DNA of 64,000 nt from contig OZ240676.1 of assembly GCA_965198895.1 (NCBI GenBank), forward strand, positions 2,976,001 to 3,040,000, read 5' to 3'. The notes under the pieces are model-generated. The model was not told the origin of the DNA. It worked only from the letters and a program-made list of their open reading frames with translations, and searched no databases. The translations under genes and the position numbers were made by a program. Below, piece by piece: positions 8,125 to 15,778 of the stretch (position 1 is its first letter; each line of letters starts with the position of its first letter). This stretch comes from LMUY01 sp965198895. Lineage in GTDB: Bacteria > Pseudomonadota > Alphaproteobacteria > Acetobacterales > Acetobacteraceae.

Positions 8125-8976
8125 TCACCAGACGAAGCGCGGCACGATCGCGACCGGCGCCAACCCGGCCATCCGCGCCTCGGCCTCTGCCGCGTTGTGG
8201 TCGCCGCCCAGGGCCTCGCCATGGATGCCGCCCAGCACCCAACATGCATCGACCCCCGCCGCGGCCGCACCCGCGATATCGGTGCGCAGTGCGTCGCCGA
8301 CGGCCAGGGTGCGGGCTTTCGGCGTGCCCAGCATCTCCAACACCGGTGTGTAGATCGCCGGGTCGGGCTTGCCGAGCGAGCGCACGGTCCCGCCCATCTG
8401 TTCGTAGCGGGCGGCCAGGGCACCGGCGCAGATCACGCGCACGCCGCCGCGGATCACCTCCAGGTCGGGGTTGGCGCAGATCATCGGCAAAGCGTGGCGA
8501 GCGCACTCGGTCAGCACGCCCTCGAACGCGTCGACGTCGTGGTGGCCGAGGTGGTCGTCCGGCCCGGTGTTGAGCGCGAAATCCGCCTCCGCCGGGCTGG
8601 ATGCCAGCTCCAGGTCGAGGCCGTTCACGACGTTGCGGTCGCGCTCCGGCCCGAGATGCCAGACCCGGCGGCCGAGTGCGGCGAACCAGGGGTCGGTCCG
8701 GTCCCGTAGCGCCAAATGTGCCGCCTCGCCCGAGGTCAGCACGCCGTTGTACAAGTTGGGCAGCAGATCCATGCTCGCCAGCATCCGCTCCACCGCGGCC
8801 GAGCGGCGCGGAGCGTTGGACAGCAGCACGCAGCGTTTGCCTGCCTTCTGCAGTTGCTGCAGGCAGTTGGCGGCACCCTCGTACGGGCGCACGCCATCGT
8901 GGATCACGCCCCACAAATCGAGGATGAACCCATCGTAAAGGTCGGCGAGGGCAGCCATGCCAGGGTAGGGTGTCAT
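8125..8976 (-). CDS. HAD-superfamily IIA hydrolase (TIGR01459-type)
   Basis: The 283-residue protein starts with MTPYPGMAALADLYDGF. Motif I is ILDLWGVIHDG with nucleophile Asp20; the residue two further is Trp, as in the TIGR01459 subgroup of class IIA HAD enzymes. SNAPR is motif II, LGKPDP motif III and VGDALRTDI motif IV. Likely a small-molecule phosphatase; the substrate is unknown. The ATG overlaps the pyrD stop by four bases (ATGA), so the two are translationally coupled. The open frame continues upstream through pyrD but is not used. Confidence 0.88.
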   Translation of the reverse strand: MTPYPGMAALADLYDGFILDLWGVIHDGVRPYEGAANCLQQLQKAGKRCVLLSNAPRRSAAVERMLASMDLLPNLYNGVLTSGEAAHLALRDRTDPWFAALGRRVWHLGPERDRNVVNGLDLELASSPAEADFALNTGPDDHLGHHDVDAFEGVLTECARHALPMICANPDLEVIRGGVRVICAGALAARYEQMGGTVRSLGKPDPAIYTPVLEMLGTPKARTLAVGDALRTDIAGAAAAGVDACWVLGGIHGEALGGDHNAAEAEARMAGLAPVAIVPRFVW

Positions 8977-10016
8977 GCGCCGCTCCCTACAGCCTCGGTC
9001 GCGTTGCGGAAACCCTCGCGGCGCAGCGCGGTGGCGAGTTCGGCCTTGATCCGTGGCAGTAGCGCCGGGCCGTGCACGGCGAACGCGGCATACAGCTGCA
9101 CCATGTGCGCTCCCGCCCGCAGCTTGGCGAGCACGTCTTCGCCCGTCGATACGCCGCCACAGCCGATCAGCGTCAGCCGCCCCGCCGCCAGCTTGTGCGC
9201 CTGGGCGAGCAGGGCGGTGGACCGTGCTAATAGCGGCGGCCCAGACAATCCGCCGGTCTCCGCAATGTGCCGCCCACGCAGTTCCGGCGGCCGCGAGACA
9301 GTGGTGTTGGAGACGATCAACCCCGCCACGTCGCACTCGACAGCCACCTGCACGACGCTCTCCAGGCCACCTGGGGGCAGGTCCGGTGCGATCTTCACGA
9401 AGATCGGCGGGCGGTTGGCCACCTGCGCCACAGCCTGCAGGATGGCGCGCAGCTTCGCCTCCTCCTGCAGGGCGCGCAGCCCTACCGTGTTGGGGGAGCT
9501 GACGTTCAGCGTGATGTGGGCTGCATACGGCGCCACGGCAGCGACCAGGTCCGGGTAGTCCCGTTCGGGGTCGGCGCCATCCTTGTTGATCCCGACATTG
9601 AGGCCCAGCAGCGCGTCGTCCGGCGGATGCAGCCCGGCGAGGCGGGTGACGAACGCGGCGATCCCGCGATTGTTCATGCCCATCCGATTGATCACCGCGC
9701 CGCCCTCCAGCCGGAACAGCCGCGGCTGGGGATTGCCGATCTGCGGGCGTGGCGTGACGGTGCCGAGTTCGACGCCGCCGAAGCCCAGCCGGAACAGACC
9801 GGAGGCCGCCACCGCGTCCTTGTCGAACCCGGCGGCCAGGCCGATCGGGTTGCGCAGCGTGCGGCCGAGCATCGTCGTGGCGAGCACCGGGTCGTCGGTG
9901 ACGGGGGCACGGCCGGCCAGGCCCAGCTTGAGCGCCTGCAAAGCGAGCCGATGCGCGCGCTCGGGGTCTATGCGGCGCAGGGCCGGCAGGAAGGCAGAGG
10001 CGATCGCAGGTGTCAT
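8973..10016 (-). CDS. pyrD: Dihydroorotate dehydrogenase (quinone), class 2
   Basis: The 347-residue enzyme catalyses the fourth step of pyrimidine synthesis, dihydroorotate to orotate, passing electrons to quinone at the inner membrane. Visible family parts are an N-terminal amphipathic membrane-association segment, GFGGVELGTVTPRPQ, NRMGMNNRG, LNVSSPNT with the class-2 catalytic Ser, KIAPDL, and the FMN-phosphate loop LIGCGGVSTGEDVLAKLRAG. I chose the ATG at 10016; an upstream GTG (10034) is also in frame, and neither has a good ribosome site. It is coupled to the downstream HAD gene. Confidence 0.95.
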   Translation of the reverse strand: MTPAIASAFLPALRRIDPERAHRLALQALKLGLAGRAPVTDDPVLATTMLGRTLRNPIGLAAGFDKDAVAASGLFRLGFGGVELGTVTPRPQIGNPQPRLFRLEGGAVINRMGMNNRGIAAFVTRLAGLHPPDDALLGLNVGINKDGADPERDYPDLVAAVAPYAAHITLNVSSPNTVGLRALQEEAKLRAILQAVAQVANRPPIFVKIAPDLPPGGLESVVQVAVECDVAGLIVSNTTVSRPPELRGRHIAETGGLSGPPLLARSTALLAQAHKLAAGRLTLIGCGGVSTGEDVLAKLRAGAHMVQLYAAFAVHGPALLPRIKAELATALRREGFRNATEAVGSGA

Positions 10017-10101
10017 TGGGGGGCCCGGGTGCACGTGGCGGACGGCGTCGATGATCCCGCCGGGCTTGCCTCGCCCGGCGGATTGACCGATTGCTGTCCC
10101 T

Positions 10102-10347
10102 ATGTGGGACGAACCTTATCTGGAAACGTGCTGCCGGTCAGCCCTGCACCGGCTGCTGCTGGTTGGCGCCACCGGCCGCCCGCCCGGCTTGAAGGACGGA
10201 CCGTGCCTCGAGCGGCTGACCGGTCTCGGCTTCGCGTGCGAACGGGTGGATGGCCGGTATATCGCGACCGAAGCCGGGTTGGACCGCCACGCGCTCGAGA
10301 TCGCACCCACCGCGGACGTGAAGCTTCGCCGGCGGCGGCGCGCTTAA
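10102..10347 (+). CDS. Small hypothetical protein, possible winged-helix fold
   Basis: 81 residues. The pattern LHRLLLVGA-x8-DGPCLERLTGLGFACERVDGRYIATEAGLDRHA looks like a short winged-helix unit (helix, helix, beta-wing ending in a YxxTxxG turn). The C-terminus is poly-Arg. No ribosome site is visible before the ATG. It is divergent from pyrD by 85 nt. It is called on fold resemblance only; the function is unknown. Confidence 0.45.
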   Translation: MWDEPYLETCCRSALHRLLLVGATGRPPGLKDGPCLERLTGLGFACERVDGRYIATEAGLDRHALEIAPTADVKLRRRRRA

Positions 10348-10369
10348 CAGGCTGCTAAAAACTCCCCCC

Positions 10370-10410
10370 GTCATTGGAAGGAGCGGTTGCTTCGCTGCGC
10401 CCGCAATGAC
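10370..10410. repeat. Extragenic inverted repeat GTCATTG...CAATGAC
   Basis: Seven-base arms flank GGAGCGGTTGCTTCGCTGCG. It resembles the intergenic CGTCATTGCGAGCGAAGCGAAGC repeats known from many bacteria, here degenerate and between convergent small genes. It may serve as a weak bidirectional terminator. Confidence 0.5.
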
Positions 10411-10429
10411 CTCCGTGCGAATGCGACCG

Positions 10430-10663
10430 TCATCCCAATTGCGCGGTGATCATCCGGCCCTCGGCTGCGGCGATGCACATCACCTTGCCACCATCGGGCG
10501 CCGACACGAGCATCATGTCCCCGCCGGCCAGCATGTCGACCGCATCGTCGAAATAGCCGGGGCTCTGCACCGACGGCAGGACGTCGCCGTCGCTCTTGTA
10601 GTGCCAAAGCGTGAAGCCATTGGCGTAGGCCAGCACGGACAGATTGCGGATCGCAAAGCTCAT
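10430..10663 (-). CDS. Conserved-looking small hypothetical protein, 77 aa
   Basis: The protein begins MSFAIRNLSVLAYANGFTLWHYKS and ends EGRMITAQLG. The FTLWHYKSDGDVLPSVQSPGYFDDA segment has an aromatic-rich, all-beta look and a clear hydrophobic pattern, so it is probably a true gene. A strong AGGAG lies 8 nt before the ATG at 10663; an in-frame GTG three codons earlier is less well placed. No family name is assigned. Confidence 0.6.
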   Translation of the reverse strand: MSFAIRNLSVLAYANGFTLWHYKSDGDVLPSVQSPGYFDDAVDMLAGGDMMLVSAPDGGKVMCIAAAEGRMITAQLG

Positions 10664-10705
10664 TCGGGTCACTCCTGGGTTTAAAGTCCTATCGGCAGAT
10701 CTGGT

Positions 10706-11098
10706 TCAACGGACGATGCCACGCGCCCGCAGCACCCATTCGAGTTGGCCGAGCGCCTGGTACCAGAGCCGCCAATCGGAGCGCTGTTGCACCCGGTCGC
10801 AGCGGGGGGCGGATTGCCGCTCGCCCCAGATCCGCAAGATGCGCGCGTGGAGCAGCTCGATGGTGCGCTGCCGATACAATAAGTCCAGGCAACGCGTGAT
10901 ATCTTCGGGGTCGCAGGGGCGCAGCGGACCCTGCGGGCGCCAGCTCAGCCCGGCGCCGTCGCGGCGCGCGATCAGTGCCTCCATAGTCCATAGCCATGCC
11001 TCCTCGGCACTTCGAAACGGGACTGTGAGGCCGGCATCATGGGCACGACGGAGAGCGAGCATGGCGGCCTCCCGCAGGACTGAACAAAGCATGAACAC
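10706..11098 (-). CDS. Hypothetical protein divergent from LexA-like repressor
   Basis: 130 residues, strongly helical and Arg/Leu/Trp-rich (SAEEAWLWTMEALIARRDGAG, DITRCLDLLYRQRTIELLHARILRIWGE). There is no signal peptide. The start is GTG 11098 or ATG 11092, with GGAG 5 or 11 nt away. It shares a 113-nt upstream region with the repressor gene, so it is a likely direct target of that repressor. No function is recognised; the Trp/Arg composition is compatible with nucleic-acid or membrane contact, which is speculation. Confidence 0.6.
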   Translation of the reverse strand: MFMLCSVLREAAMLALRRAHDAGLTVPFRSAEEAWLWTMEALIARRDGAGLSWRPQGPLRPCDPEDITRCLDLLYRQRTIELLHARILRIWGERQSAPRCDRVQQRSDWRLWYQALGQLEWVLRARGIVR

Positions 11099-11101
11099 AT
11101 A

Positions 11102-11172
11102 AACTCCTATTCTGCATACGATCGCAAGCTGGATAAGCGTTAATTCCTATTTGCCTTGGCGTGAATTCCTAG
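11102..11172. promoter_or_regulatory. Three TCCTA-core direct repeats, candidate repressor operators
   Basis: AACTCCTAT (11102-11110), AATTCCTAT (11142-11150) and AATTCCTAG (11164-11172) share an A-A-t-TCCTA core. The last two are spaced 22 bp apart, about two helical turns, and the first is 40 bp from the second. They lie in the intergenic region between the divergent hypothetical gene and the LexA-like repressor. Autoregulation through these sites is inferred, not shown. Confidence 0.4.
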
Positions 11173-11211
11173 GCAGACTCAGCCCCCGAGTCGGCGGGGA
11201 GGAATGGGCCA

Positions 11212-11859
11212 GTGAAACACGAGGATATCTGGCGGGCGCTGGACACGCTCGCGGCTGAAAACGGCCTTTCCGTTTCGGGCCTGGCGCGCCAGTCGGGGCT
11301 GGACCCGACGACGTTCAACCCATCCAAACGCTCCATGCCGGATGGCCGGGCGCGCTGGCCCAGCACCGAGAGCCTGGCCAAGGTGCTGAATGCCACGGGG
11401 GCCAGTCTGGAGGCGTTCTCCGCGCTGGTGTCCGGGGCGCGGGCGCTATCCTCCAACAGCCGGCCGGCGGCCCAGCGCCGCATTCCGCTGATCGGCCTGG
11501 CGCAGGCCGGGTCGGAGGGGTTCTTCGACGATGGCGGCTACCCGGTCGGCGGCAGCTGGGACGAGGTGAGCCTGCCGGAGATCGGCGACCTCAATGCCTA
11601 CGCGCTCGAGATTTCGGGGCAATCGATGGAGCCGGTGTTCCGCGACGGCGACGTGGTGATCGTCTCCCCGGCGGCGCCGATCCGTCGCGGTGACCGGGTG
11701 GTGGTGCGCACGGCGGCCGGCGAGGTGATGGCCAAGCAGCTCGCCCGCCGCTCCGCCCGCCGGGTCGAGCTGAAGAGCCTGAACCCGGCGCACAAGGACC
11801 GCAGCTTCGATTTGCGCGAAGTGGCCTGGATCCATCGGATCGTTTGGGCGAGCCACTGA
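11212..11859 (+). CDS. LexA/CI-like self-cleaving transcriptional repressor (HTH + S24 peptidase)
   Basis: 215 residues from a GTG start. Residues 1-75 form a helix-turn-helix (GLSVSGLARQSGLDPTTF). The C-terminal S24 domain keeps every catalytic element: the cleavable Ala99-Gly100 in GLAQAGSEG, Ser138 in ISGQSMEP and Lys175 in EVMAKQL. It should therefore autocleave when RecA filaments form, relieving repression. It is smaller and differently built from canonical LexA, and closer to phage-type C repressors. No phage genes surround it. Likely targets are itself and the divergent gene. Confidence 0.88.
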   Translation: MKHEDIWRALDTLAAENGLSVSGLARQSGLDPTTFNPSKRSMPDGRARWPSTESLAKVLNATGASLEAFSALVSGARALSSNSRPAAQRRIPLIGLAQAGSEGFFDDGGYPVGGSWDEVSLPEIGDLNAYALEISGQSMEPVFRDGDVVIVSPAAPIRRGDRVVVRTAAGEVMAKQLARRSARRVELKSLNPAHKDRSFDLREVAWIHRIVWASH

Positions 11860-11962
11860 AGCCACGAAGCAGCCGTCCCAGCCACGATTGTGACATTTCG
11901 CCCGCAACATCGTGACCCCGGATGCGTTCTGCTCCAGTGTATAATTACACGGGAGTTTTCGA

Positions 11963-12424
11963 ATGAGCAGTTCCACCCGTCGCGCTCTCGGCGGACTTTT
12001 CCTGGCAGCCAGCATCGCAGCCGCATTGCCGGCGTCGGCGCAGCAGGACCCGGGGCATCCAGGCCCGGTGGATGGCCGCGTCACGATCGTGGCCAAGGCC
12101 GCGGCGTTGGGCGTTGGCTACGAGTGGGGTGACGGCACGCTGTATTACCATCGGCACCGCTACCACTTCACCGTCCGCGGCGTCAGCGTGGCCGACGTAG
12201 GTTTCAGCCGCATCGTCGGGCACGGGCGCGTCTACGAGCTCCACCGTCTGGCGGATTTCAGCGGCACCTATGGCGCCGCGACCGGCGAGGCGACGCTGGT
12301 GAACGGTCTCGGCGGCCAAGTGCTCAAGAACGGGCAGGGCGTCGAAATCCGCATCGACGACGTGACCAAGGGGGCGAGGCTCTCAGGCTCGGCGGACGGT
12401 ATCCAACTCGAACTTCGGCGCTGA
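11963..12424 (+). CDS. Periplasmic EipA/DUF1134-like protein
   Basis: 153 residues with a signal peptide (hydrophobic 8-23, then ASAQQ). The mature part, with repeated Gly-rich beta strands (VAKAAALGVGYEWGDGTLYY, FTVRGVSVADVGFS, GRVYELHRLADFSGTY, GGQVLKNGQGVEI), resembles the DUF1134/EipA family, alphaproteobacterial envelope-integrity proteins. A TATAAT lies 18 nt before the ATG (11939-11944) and GGGAG sits 8 nt upstream of it. The family call is by pattern only. Confidence 0.6.
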   Translation: MSSSTRRALGGLFLAASIAAALPASAQQDPGHPGPVDGRVTIVAKAAALGVGYEWGDGTLYYHRHRYHFTVRGVSVADVGFSRIVGHGRVYELHRLADFSGTYGAATGEATLVNGLGGQVLKNGQGVEIRIDDVTKGARLSGSADGIQLELRR

Positions 12425-12440
12425 ACGGGGGCAGCCGGGC

Positions 12441-13166
12441 ATGATAAGACATTTCCTGGCTGCCACCTTCTGCTTCCTCTGCCTCAGTGGCCTGGCCCGC
12501 GCGGCCACGCCACCGGTGGACGTGGCCCTGGTCCTGGTGACCGATGTCAGCCGTTCCATCGATGATAGCGAGTTCCAACTCGAGAAACGTGGCTACGCTT
12601 CGGCCTTCGACGATCCCAAGGTCATCGCCGCGATCCAGGGCGGCCCGAACGGGCGGATCGCAGTGGCCTACGTCGAGTTCTCTTCGACCGAGCAGACGCG
12701 CACCGTGATCGACTGGACGGTGATCTCCGACCCGGGATCGGCCCACGCCTTCGCCGACGCGCTGGCGGCCCAGCCGCGCAGTTCCTACGGCCGCACCGCG
12801 ATCAGCACCGGGGTTGACCTCGCCGCCCACATGCTCGCCGATAGCGCCTTCGCCGAGGCGCATCGCGTGATTGACGTGGCGGGTGACGGCACGAACAATG
12901 CCGGCCGGGCCATCACCGACGCGCGGGACGAGGCGGTGGCGGCAGGCATCACCATCAACGGGCTGGCGATCATCAACGACCACCCCGTCTCCTACACCTA
13001 TGCCCACGTGGCGCCGCCCGGCGGGCTGACGAACTGGTACCGGGAGAACGTGATCGGCGGACCCGGCAGCTTCGTGGTCGAGGTGCACGAGTTCTCCGTT
13101 TTCGGCGAGGCGATGAGCCGCAAGCTGATCAATGAGATTGCCGGGCTGCCGACTTTCCGGGGATAG
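12441..13166 (+). CDS. Secreted von Willebrand factor A-type protein, DUF1194
   Basis: 241 residues with a signal peptide (ending LARAA). The metal-ion-dependent adhesion site DVSRSID (about 35-41), the central strand VIDVAGDGTNN and the alpha/beta periodicity identify the VWA fold. The ending FSVFGEAMSRKLINEIAG is typical of DUF1194. The role is unknown; such proteins usually bind protein ligands in the periplasm. It starts 16 nt after the EipA-like gene and is probably co-transcribed with it. Confidence 0.85.
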   Translation: MIRHFLAATFCFLCLSGLARAATPPVDVALVLVTDVSRSIDDSEFQLEKRGYASAFDDPKVIAAIQGGPNGRIAVAYVEFSSTEQTRTVIDWTVISDPGSAHAFADALAAQPRSSYGRTAISTGVDLAAHMLADSAFAEAHRVIDVAGDGTNNAGRAITDARDEAVAAGITINGLAIINDHPVSYTYAHVAPPGGLTNWYRENVIGGPGSFVVEVHEFSVFGEAMSRKLINEIAGLPTFRG

Positions 13167-13191
13167 TCCCGGCTTTCGTAAGGATCACTGA

Positions 13192-14157
13192 ATGAAACAG
13201 CGCAGTGTGGGCCGCTCCGGCCTGCAAGTCTCCGCAATCGGCCTCGGCTGCAACAATTTCGGCGGCCGGATCGGGCTGGAGGATGCCCGCAAGGTGGTGC
13301 ACGCCGCACTCGACGCCGGGATCACCCTGTTCGACACGGCGGACGTCTACGGTGCGCTCGGGATCGGCACGGCCACCAGCTACAAAGGAGCCTCGGAGGA
13401 TCTCCTGGGCCAGATCCTGGGCCCGAACCGCCGCGAGATCGTGCTCGCCACCAAGTTCGCGATGCCGATGAACGATGCGGGCACAAGCTCGGGGGCGTCC
13501 CGCCGCTACATCATGCGCGCTGTCGAGGACAGCCTGACCCGGCTCAAGACCGACTGGATCGACCTGTATCAGCAGCACAGCTTCGACCCGAAGACGCCGC
13601 TGGAGGAATCGATGCGCGCGATGGACGATCTCGTGCGTGCTGGCAAGGTCCGCTACATCGGCTGCTCGAACTTCGCGGCCTGGCAGGTGGCGGACGCAAT
13701 GTGGACGGCGGACGATGGCGGCTTGACGCCGTTCGTGTCCTGCCAGGACGAACTATCGCTGCTGGTGCGCAAGGCCGATGCCGAGTTGCTGCCCGCGATG
13801 GAGCGGTTCGGCCTCGGCCTGCTGCCGTATTTCCCGTTGGCGAGTGGCCTGCTGACCGGCAAGTATCGCCGCAATGCGACGATGCCCGAAGGGGCCCGCC
13901 TGACCAACACGCAGCGGCTGGCCGACCGCTACCTCACCGACCGCCACTGGCCGGTGGTGGAGAAGCTGGCCGATTTCTGCGCCGCCCGCGGCCATACCAT
14001 GGTGCAGCTGGCGTTCAGTTGGCTGCTGTCCCGCGGCGTCACCGCCAGCGTCATCGCAGGCGCCACCCGGGTGGAACAGGTTCAGCAGAACGCCACGGCC
14101 GGCGACTGGGTGCTGTCGCCAGAGGACCTGGCCGAGATCGACACCCTGACGGCGTAG
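13192..14157 (+). CDS. Aldo/keto reductase
   Basis: 321 residues with a complete aldo/keto reductase barrel: RSGLQVSAIGLGCNNFG, FDTADVYG (catalytic Asp and Tyr), VLATKF (Lys), LYQQHSFD (His), GKVRYIGCSNFAAWQV, and the NADPH-binding end TASVIAGATRVEQVQQN. NADPH-dependent reduction of aldehydes or ketones is expected; the substrate is unknown. AAGGAT lies 6 nt before the ATG. Downstream is the repeat that the IS element split. Confidence 0.93.
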   Translation: MKQRSVGRSGLQVSAIGLGCNNFGGRIGLEDARKVVHAALDAGITLFDTADVYGALGIGTATSYKGASEDLLGQILGPNRREIVLATKFAMPMNDAGTSSGASRRYIMRAVEDSLTRLKTDWIDLYQQHSFDPKTPLEESMRAMDDLVRAGKVRYIGCSNFAAWQVADAMWTADDGGLTPFVSCQDELSLLVRKADAELLPAMERFGLGLLPYFPLASGLLTGKYRRNATMPEGARLTNTQRLADRYLTDRHWPVVEKLADFCAARGHTMVQLAFSWLLSRGVTASVIAGATRVEQVQQNATAGDWVLSPEDLAEIDTLTA

Positions 14158-14166
14158 CCTCAGAGG

Positions 14167-14254
14167 CATCCCCCTCCCCTTGAGGGAGGGGTTAGGCGAG
14201 GGGTAAGCCACGGCACGATCCGGTGTGTGGCCCACCTCTCGCCCCGGCCCCCCT
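14167..14254. repeat. Left half of an extragenic palindromic repeat pair interrupted by the IS element
   Basis: A CCCTCCCCTTGAGGGAGGGG hairpin (14172-14191) is followed by spacer and CACCTCTCGCCCCGGCCCCC (14234-14253), ending at CT (14253-14254). The same pattern, CACCCCGGCCCTCTCCCTCA and onward, is intact at 35131-35164. The matching right half resumes on the far side of the transposon at 15752. Confidence 0.75.
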
Positions 14255-14289
14255 GTACCTGTTTGCCTGCGGTTTATGAGGCATCATAG

Positions 14290-14455
14290 CCGTGTCGGGC
14301 CGGCTGGTTGAGAGTAGCCTTTCGCCCCCTGTGCCGCGAGCACCTGGGGGGGACGCGCGCCTCTTCCGGTCGCCCCGTGTTGCACACCCAGTGGGGAGTC
14401 GCGCCTTGGTCGATTGCAGCCACGAGCGCCAGTACAGGGAACGGTGAAGCAATGC
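14290..14455 (+). ncRNA. Candidate bridge RNA of the IS110-family element
   Basis: The noncoding left end folds into two guide-type internal loops. Donor loop: GTGGGGAGTC (14391-14400) is identical to the last 10 nt of the right end (15742-15751), and GTACAGGG (14432-14439) is the reverse complement of the left junction CCCTGTAC (14251-14258). They face each other across a capping stem GCGC/GCGC (14401-14404, 14426-14429) above CCGT/ACGG (14375-14378, 14441-14444). Target loop: GCCCCCT (14324-14330) and CCTGGGGGGG (14343-14352) flank GTGC/GCAC and can pair with the two sides of the occupied site. Transcript ends are not determined. Confidence 0.65.
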
Positions 14456-14489
14456 GGCGGCTCGGCATTATCGCAAACAGGAGGTGCCC

Positions 14490-15734
14490 ATGGACACTGA
14501 ACCGCTCGTCTTCGTCGGCGTCGACTGGGCGAGCACCGAACACCAAGTCTGCCTGACCGGCACTGGCGAGCCGATCCAGCGCGCCTTCGCCCACGATGCT
14601 GGCGGGATTGGCGGCATGGTCGACTGGCTTTGCGGCCAAACTGAAAAGCCAGGGCAGATCGCCGTCGGCATCGAAACGCCACACGGGCCGATTGTCGAGG
14701 CGCTGATGGACCGCGGCGTCGCCGTGTTCGCCATCAACCCCAAGCAGCTCGACCGCTTCCGCGATCGCTTCTCCCCGGCCGGCGCCAAAGACGACCGGCG
14801 CGACGCGCTCGTCTTGGCGTCGTCGTTACGCACCGATCGGCACTGCTTTCGTCGGGTCCAGGCAATGGACCCGACCGTCGTCGAGCTTCGCGAGTGGTCG
14901 CGCATGGCCGAGGAGCTCAAGGGCGAACGGGTCAGGCTGAGCAACCGCGTGCGTCAGCAGCTGTGGCGCTATTACCCGCAATTCCTCGATCTGACCGATG
15001 ATATCGGGGCGGAGTGGGTGTTGGCGTTATGGGCCAAAGCGCCAACACCTGCCGAGGCTACGCGCCTGACGGAAATGAAGGTTGCCCGGCTCTTGGTCAG
15101 CCATCGCATTCGCCGTATCGGCGCAGTCGACGTGCTGGCTATCGTGAAGCGGCCGGCGCTGACCGTGGCACCAGGCACCGTAGAGGCGGCTTGTGCGCAC
15201 ATTGCGGCTACGGCCGAGCGTCTGCACCTGGTCAACCGGCAGATTAGAGACGTGACCCGGCGTCTGGACGCGCTGGTCGAGCAACTGGCCGGACCGGAGC
15301 CCGAGCCGGGGCAAGCGGCCGAGCAGCGCGACGCGGCGATCCTGCGCTCCTTGCCGGGGGTGGGAAGGATCGTCCTCGCCACGCTGCTCGCGGAGGCCTA
15401 CCAAGCCATCCAGGCGCGAGACTACCACGCTCTGCGAACCCTGACCGGTGTCGCCCCGGTCACCAAGCGCAGCGGCAAGTCCTGCCGGGTTGAAATGAGG
15501 CAGGCCTGCTCCAACCGGCTGCGGCAGGCCGTCTACCATTGGGCTCGGGTCGCAACACAGCATGATGCGAGAAGCAGAGCCCGCTACAGCGCTCTACGCG
15601 CTCGTGGGCACTCCCACGGCCGAGCTCTACGCACCGTAGCCGATCGCCTGCTCGGCGTCGCTTGCGTCATGCTCACAAGCCGAACCGCCTACGACCCCAC
15701 GCACGAGGTATCTCATGCGAAACAAACCCCTTGA
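14490..15734 (+). CDS. IS110-family DEDD transposase/recombinase
   Basis: 414 residues. The N-terminal RuvC-like DEDD domain opens with PLVFVGVDWASTEHQV (catalytic Asp12) and contains FAINPKQLDRFRDRF and KDDRRDALVLA. The C-terminal Transposase_20 domain holds LRSLPGVGRIVLATLLAE, the LTGVAPVTKRSGKS motif and a Ser nucleophile region. The enzyme recombines element and target guided by the bridge RNA. I chose the ATG at 14490 with AGGAGG 5 nt upstream. No frameshift or internal stop is seen, so it is probably active. Confidence 0.93.
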   Translation: MDTEPLVFVGVDWASTEHQVCLTGTGEPIQRAFAHDAGGIGGMVDWLCGQTEKPGQIAVGIETPHGPIVEALMDRGVAVFAINPKQLDRFRDRFSPAGAKDDRRDALVLASSLRTDRHCFRRVQAMDPTVVELREWSRMAEELKGERVRLSNRVRQQLWRYYPQFLDLTDDIGAEWVLALWAKAPTPAEATRLTEMKVARLLVSHRIRRIGAVDVLAIVKRPALTVAPGTVEAACAHIAATAERLHLVNRQIRDVTRRLDALVEQLAGPEPEPGQAAEQRDAAILRSLPGVGRIVLATLLAEAYQAIQARDYHALRTLTGVAPVTKRSGKSCRVEMRQACSNRLRQAVYHWARVATQHDARSRARYSALRARGHSHGRALRTVADRLLGVACVMLTSRTAYDPTHEVSHAKQTP

Positions 15735-15751
15735 TAACTGGTGGGGAGTCC

Positions 15752-15774
15752 TCCCTCAAGGGGAGGGTGAGAAG
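15752..15774. repeat. Right half of the interrupted extragenic palindromic repeat
   Basis: CTCCCTCAAGGGGAGGGTGAG continues the palindrome broken at 14254. The rejoined unit matches the copy at 35131-35164 closely. It also lies between the transposase gene and the convergent rlmI gene. Confidence 0.75.
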
Positions 15775-15778
15775 ATGG

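Larger units (their letters stand above)
14255..15751 (+). mobile_element. IS110-family insertion sequence, about 1.5 kb
   Basis: The ends were placed by rejoining the split repeat: GCCCCGGCCCCCCT (14241-14254) continues as CCCTCAAGGGGAGGG (15754-15768). A CT dinucleotide borders each side (14253-14254 and 15752-15753), like the CT core described for IS621. There are no terminal inverted repeats and no long target duplication, as expected for IS110. Contents are a 235-nt noncoding left end, one DEDD transposase gene and a short right end. The element appears complete. Confidence 0.85.

Noticed and set aside
11212..11859. Prophage remnant around the LexA-like repressor
   Set aside because: No integrase, terminase, structural genes or att-like repeats were seen nearby.
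14303..14318. TTGAGAG (14308-14314) as the right target guide of the bridge RNA
   Set aside because: It pairs with 6 of 7 target bases but lacks an opposing left guide and more likely forms the base stem of the target loop with CTCTT (14361-14365).
14484..14489. GTG start for the transposase two codons earlier
   Set aside because: The ATG at 14490 is better spaced from AGGAGG; the GTG overlaps the ribosome site.
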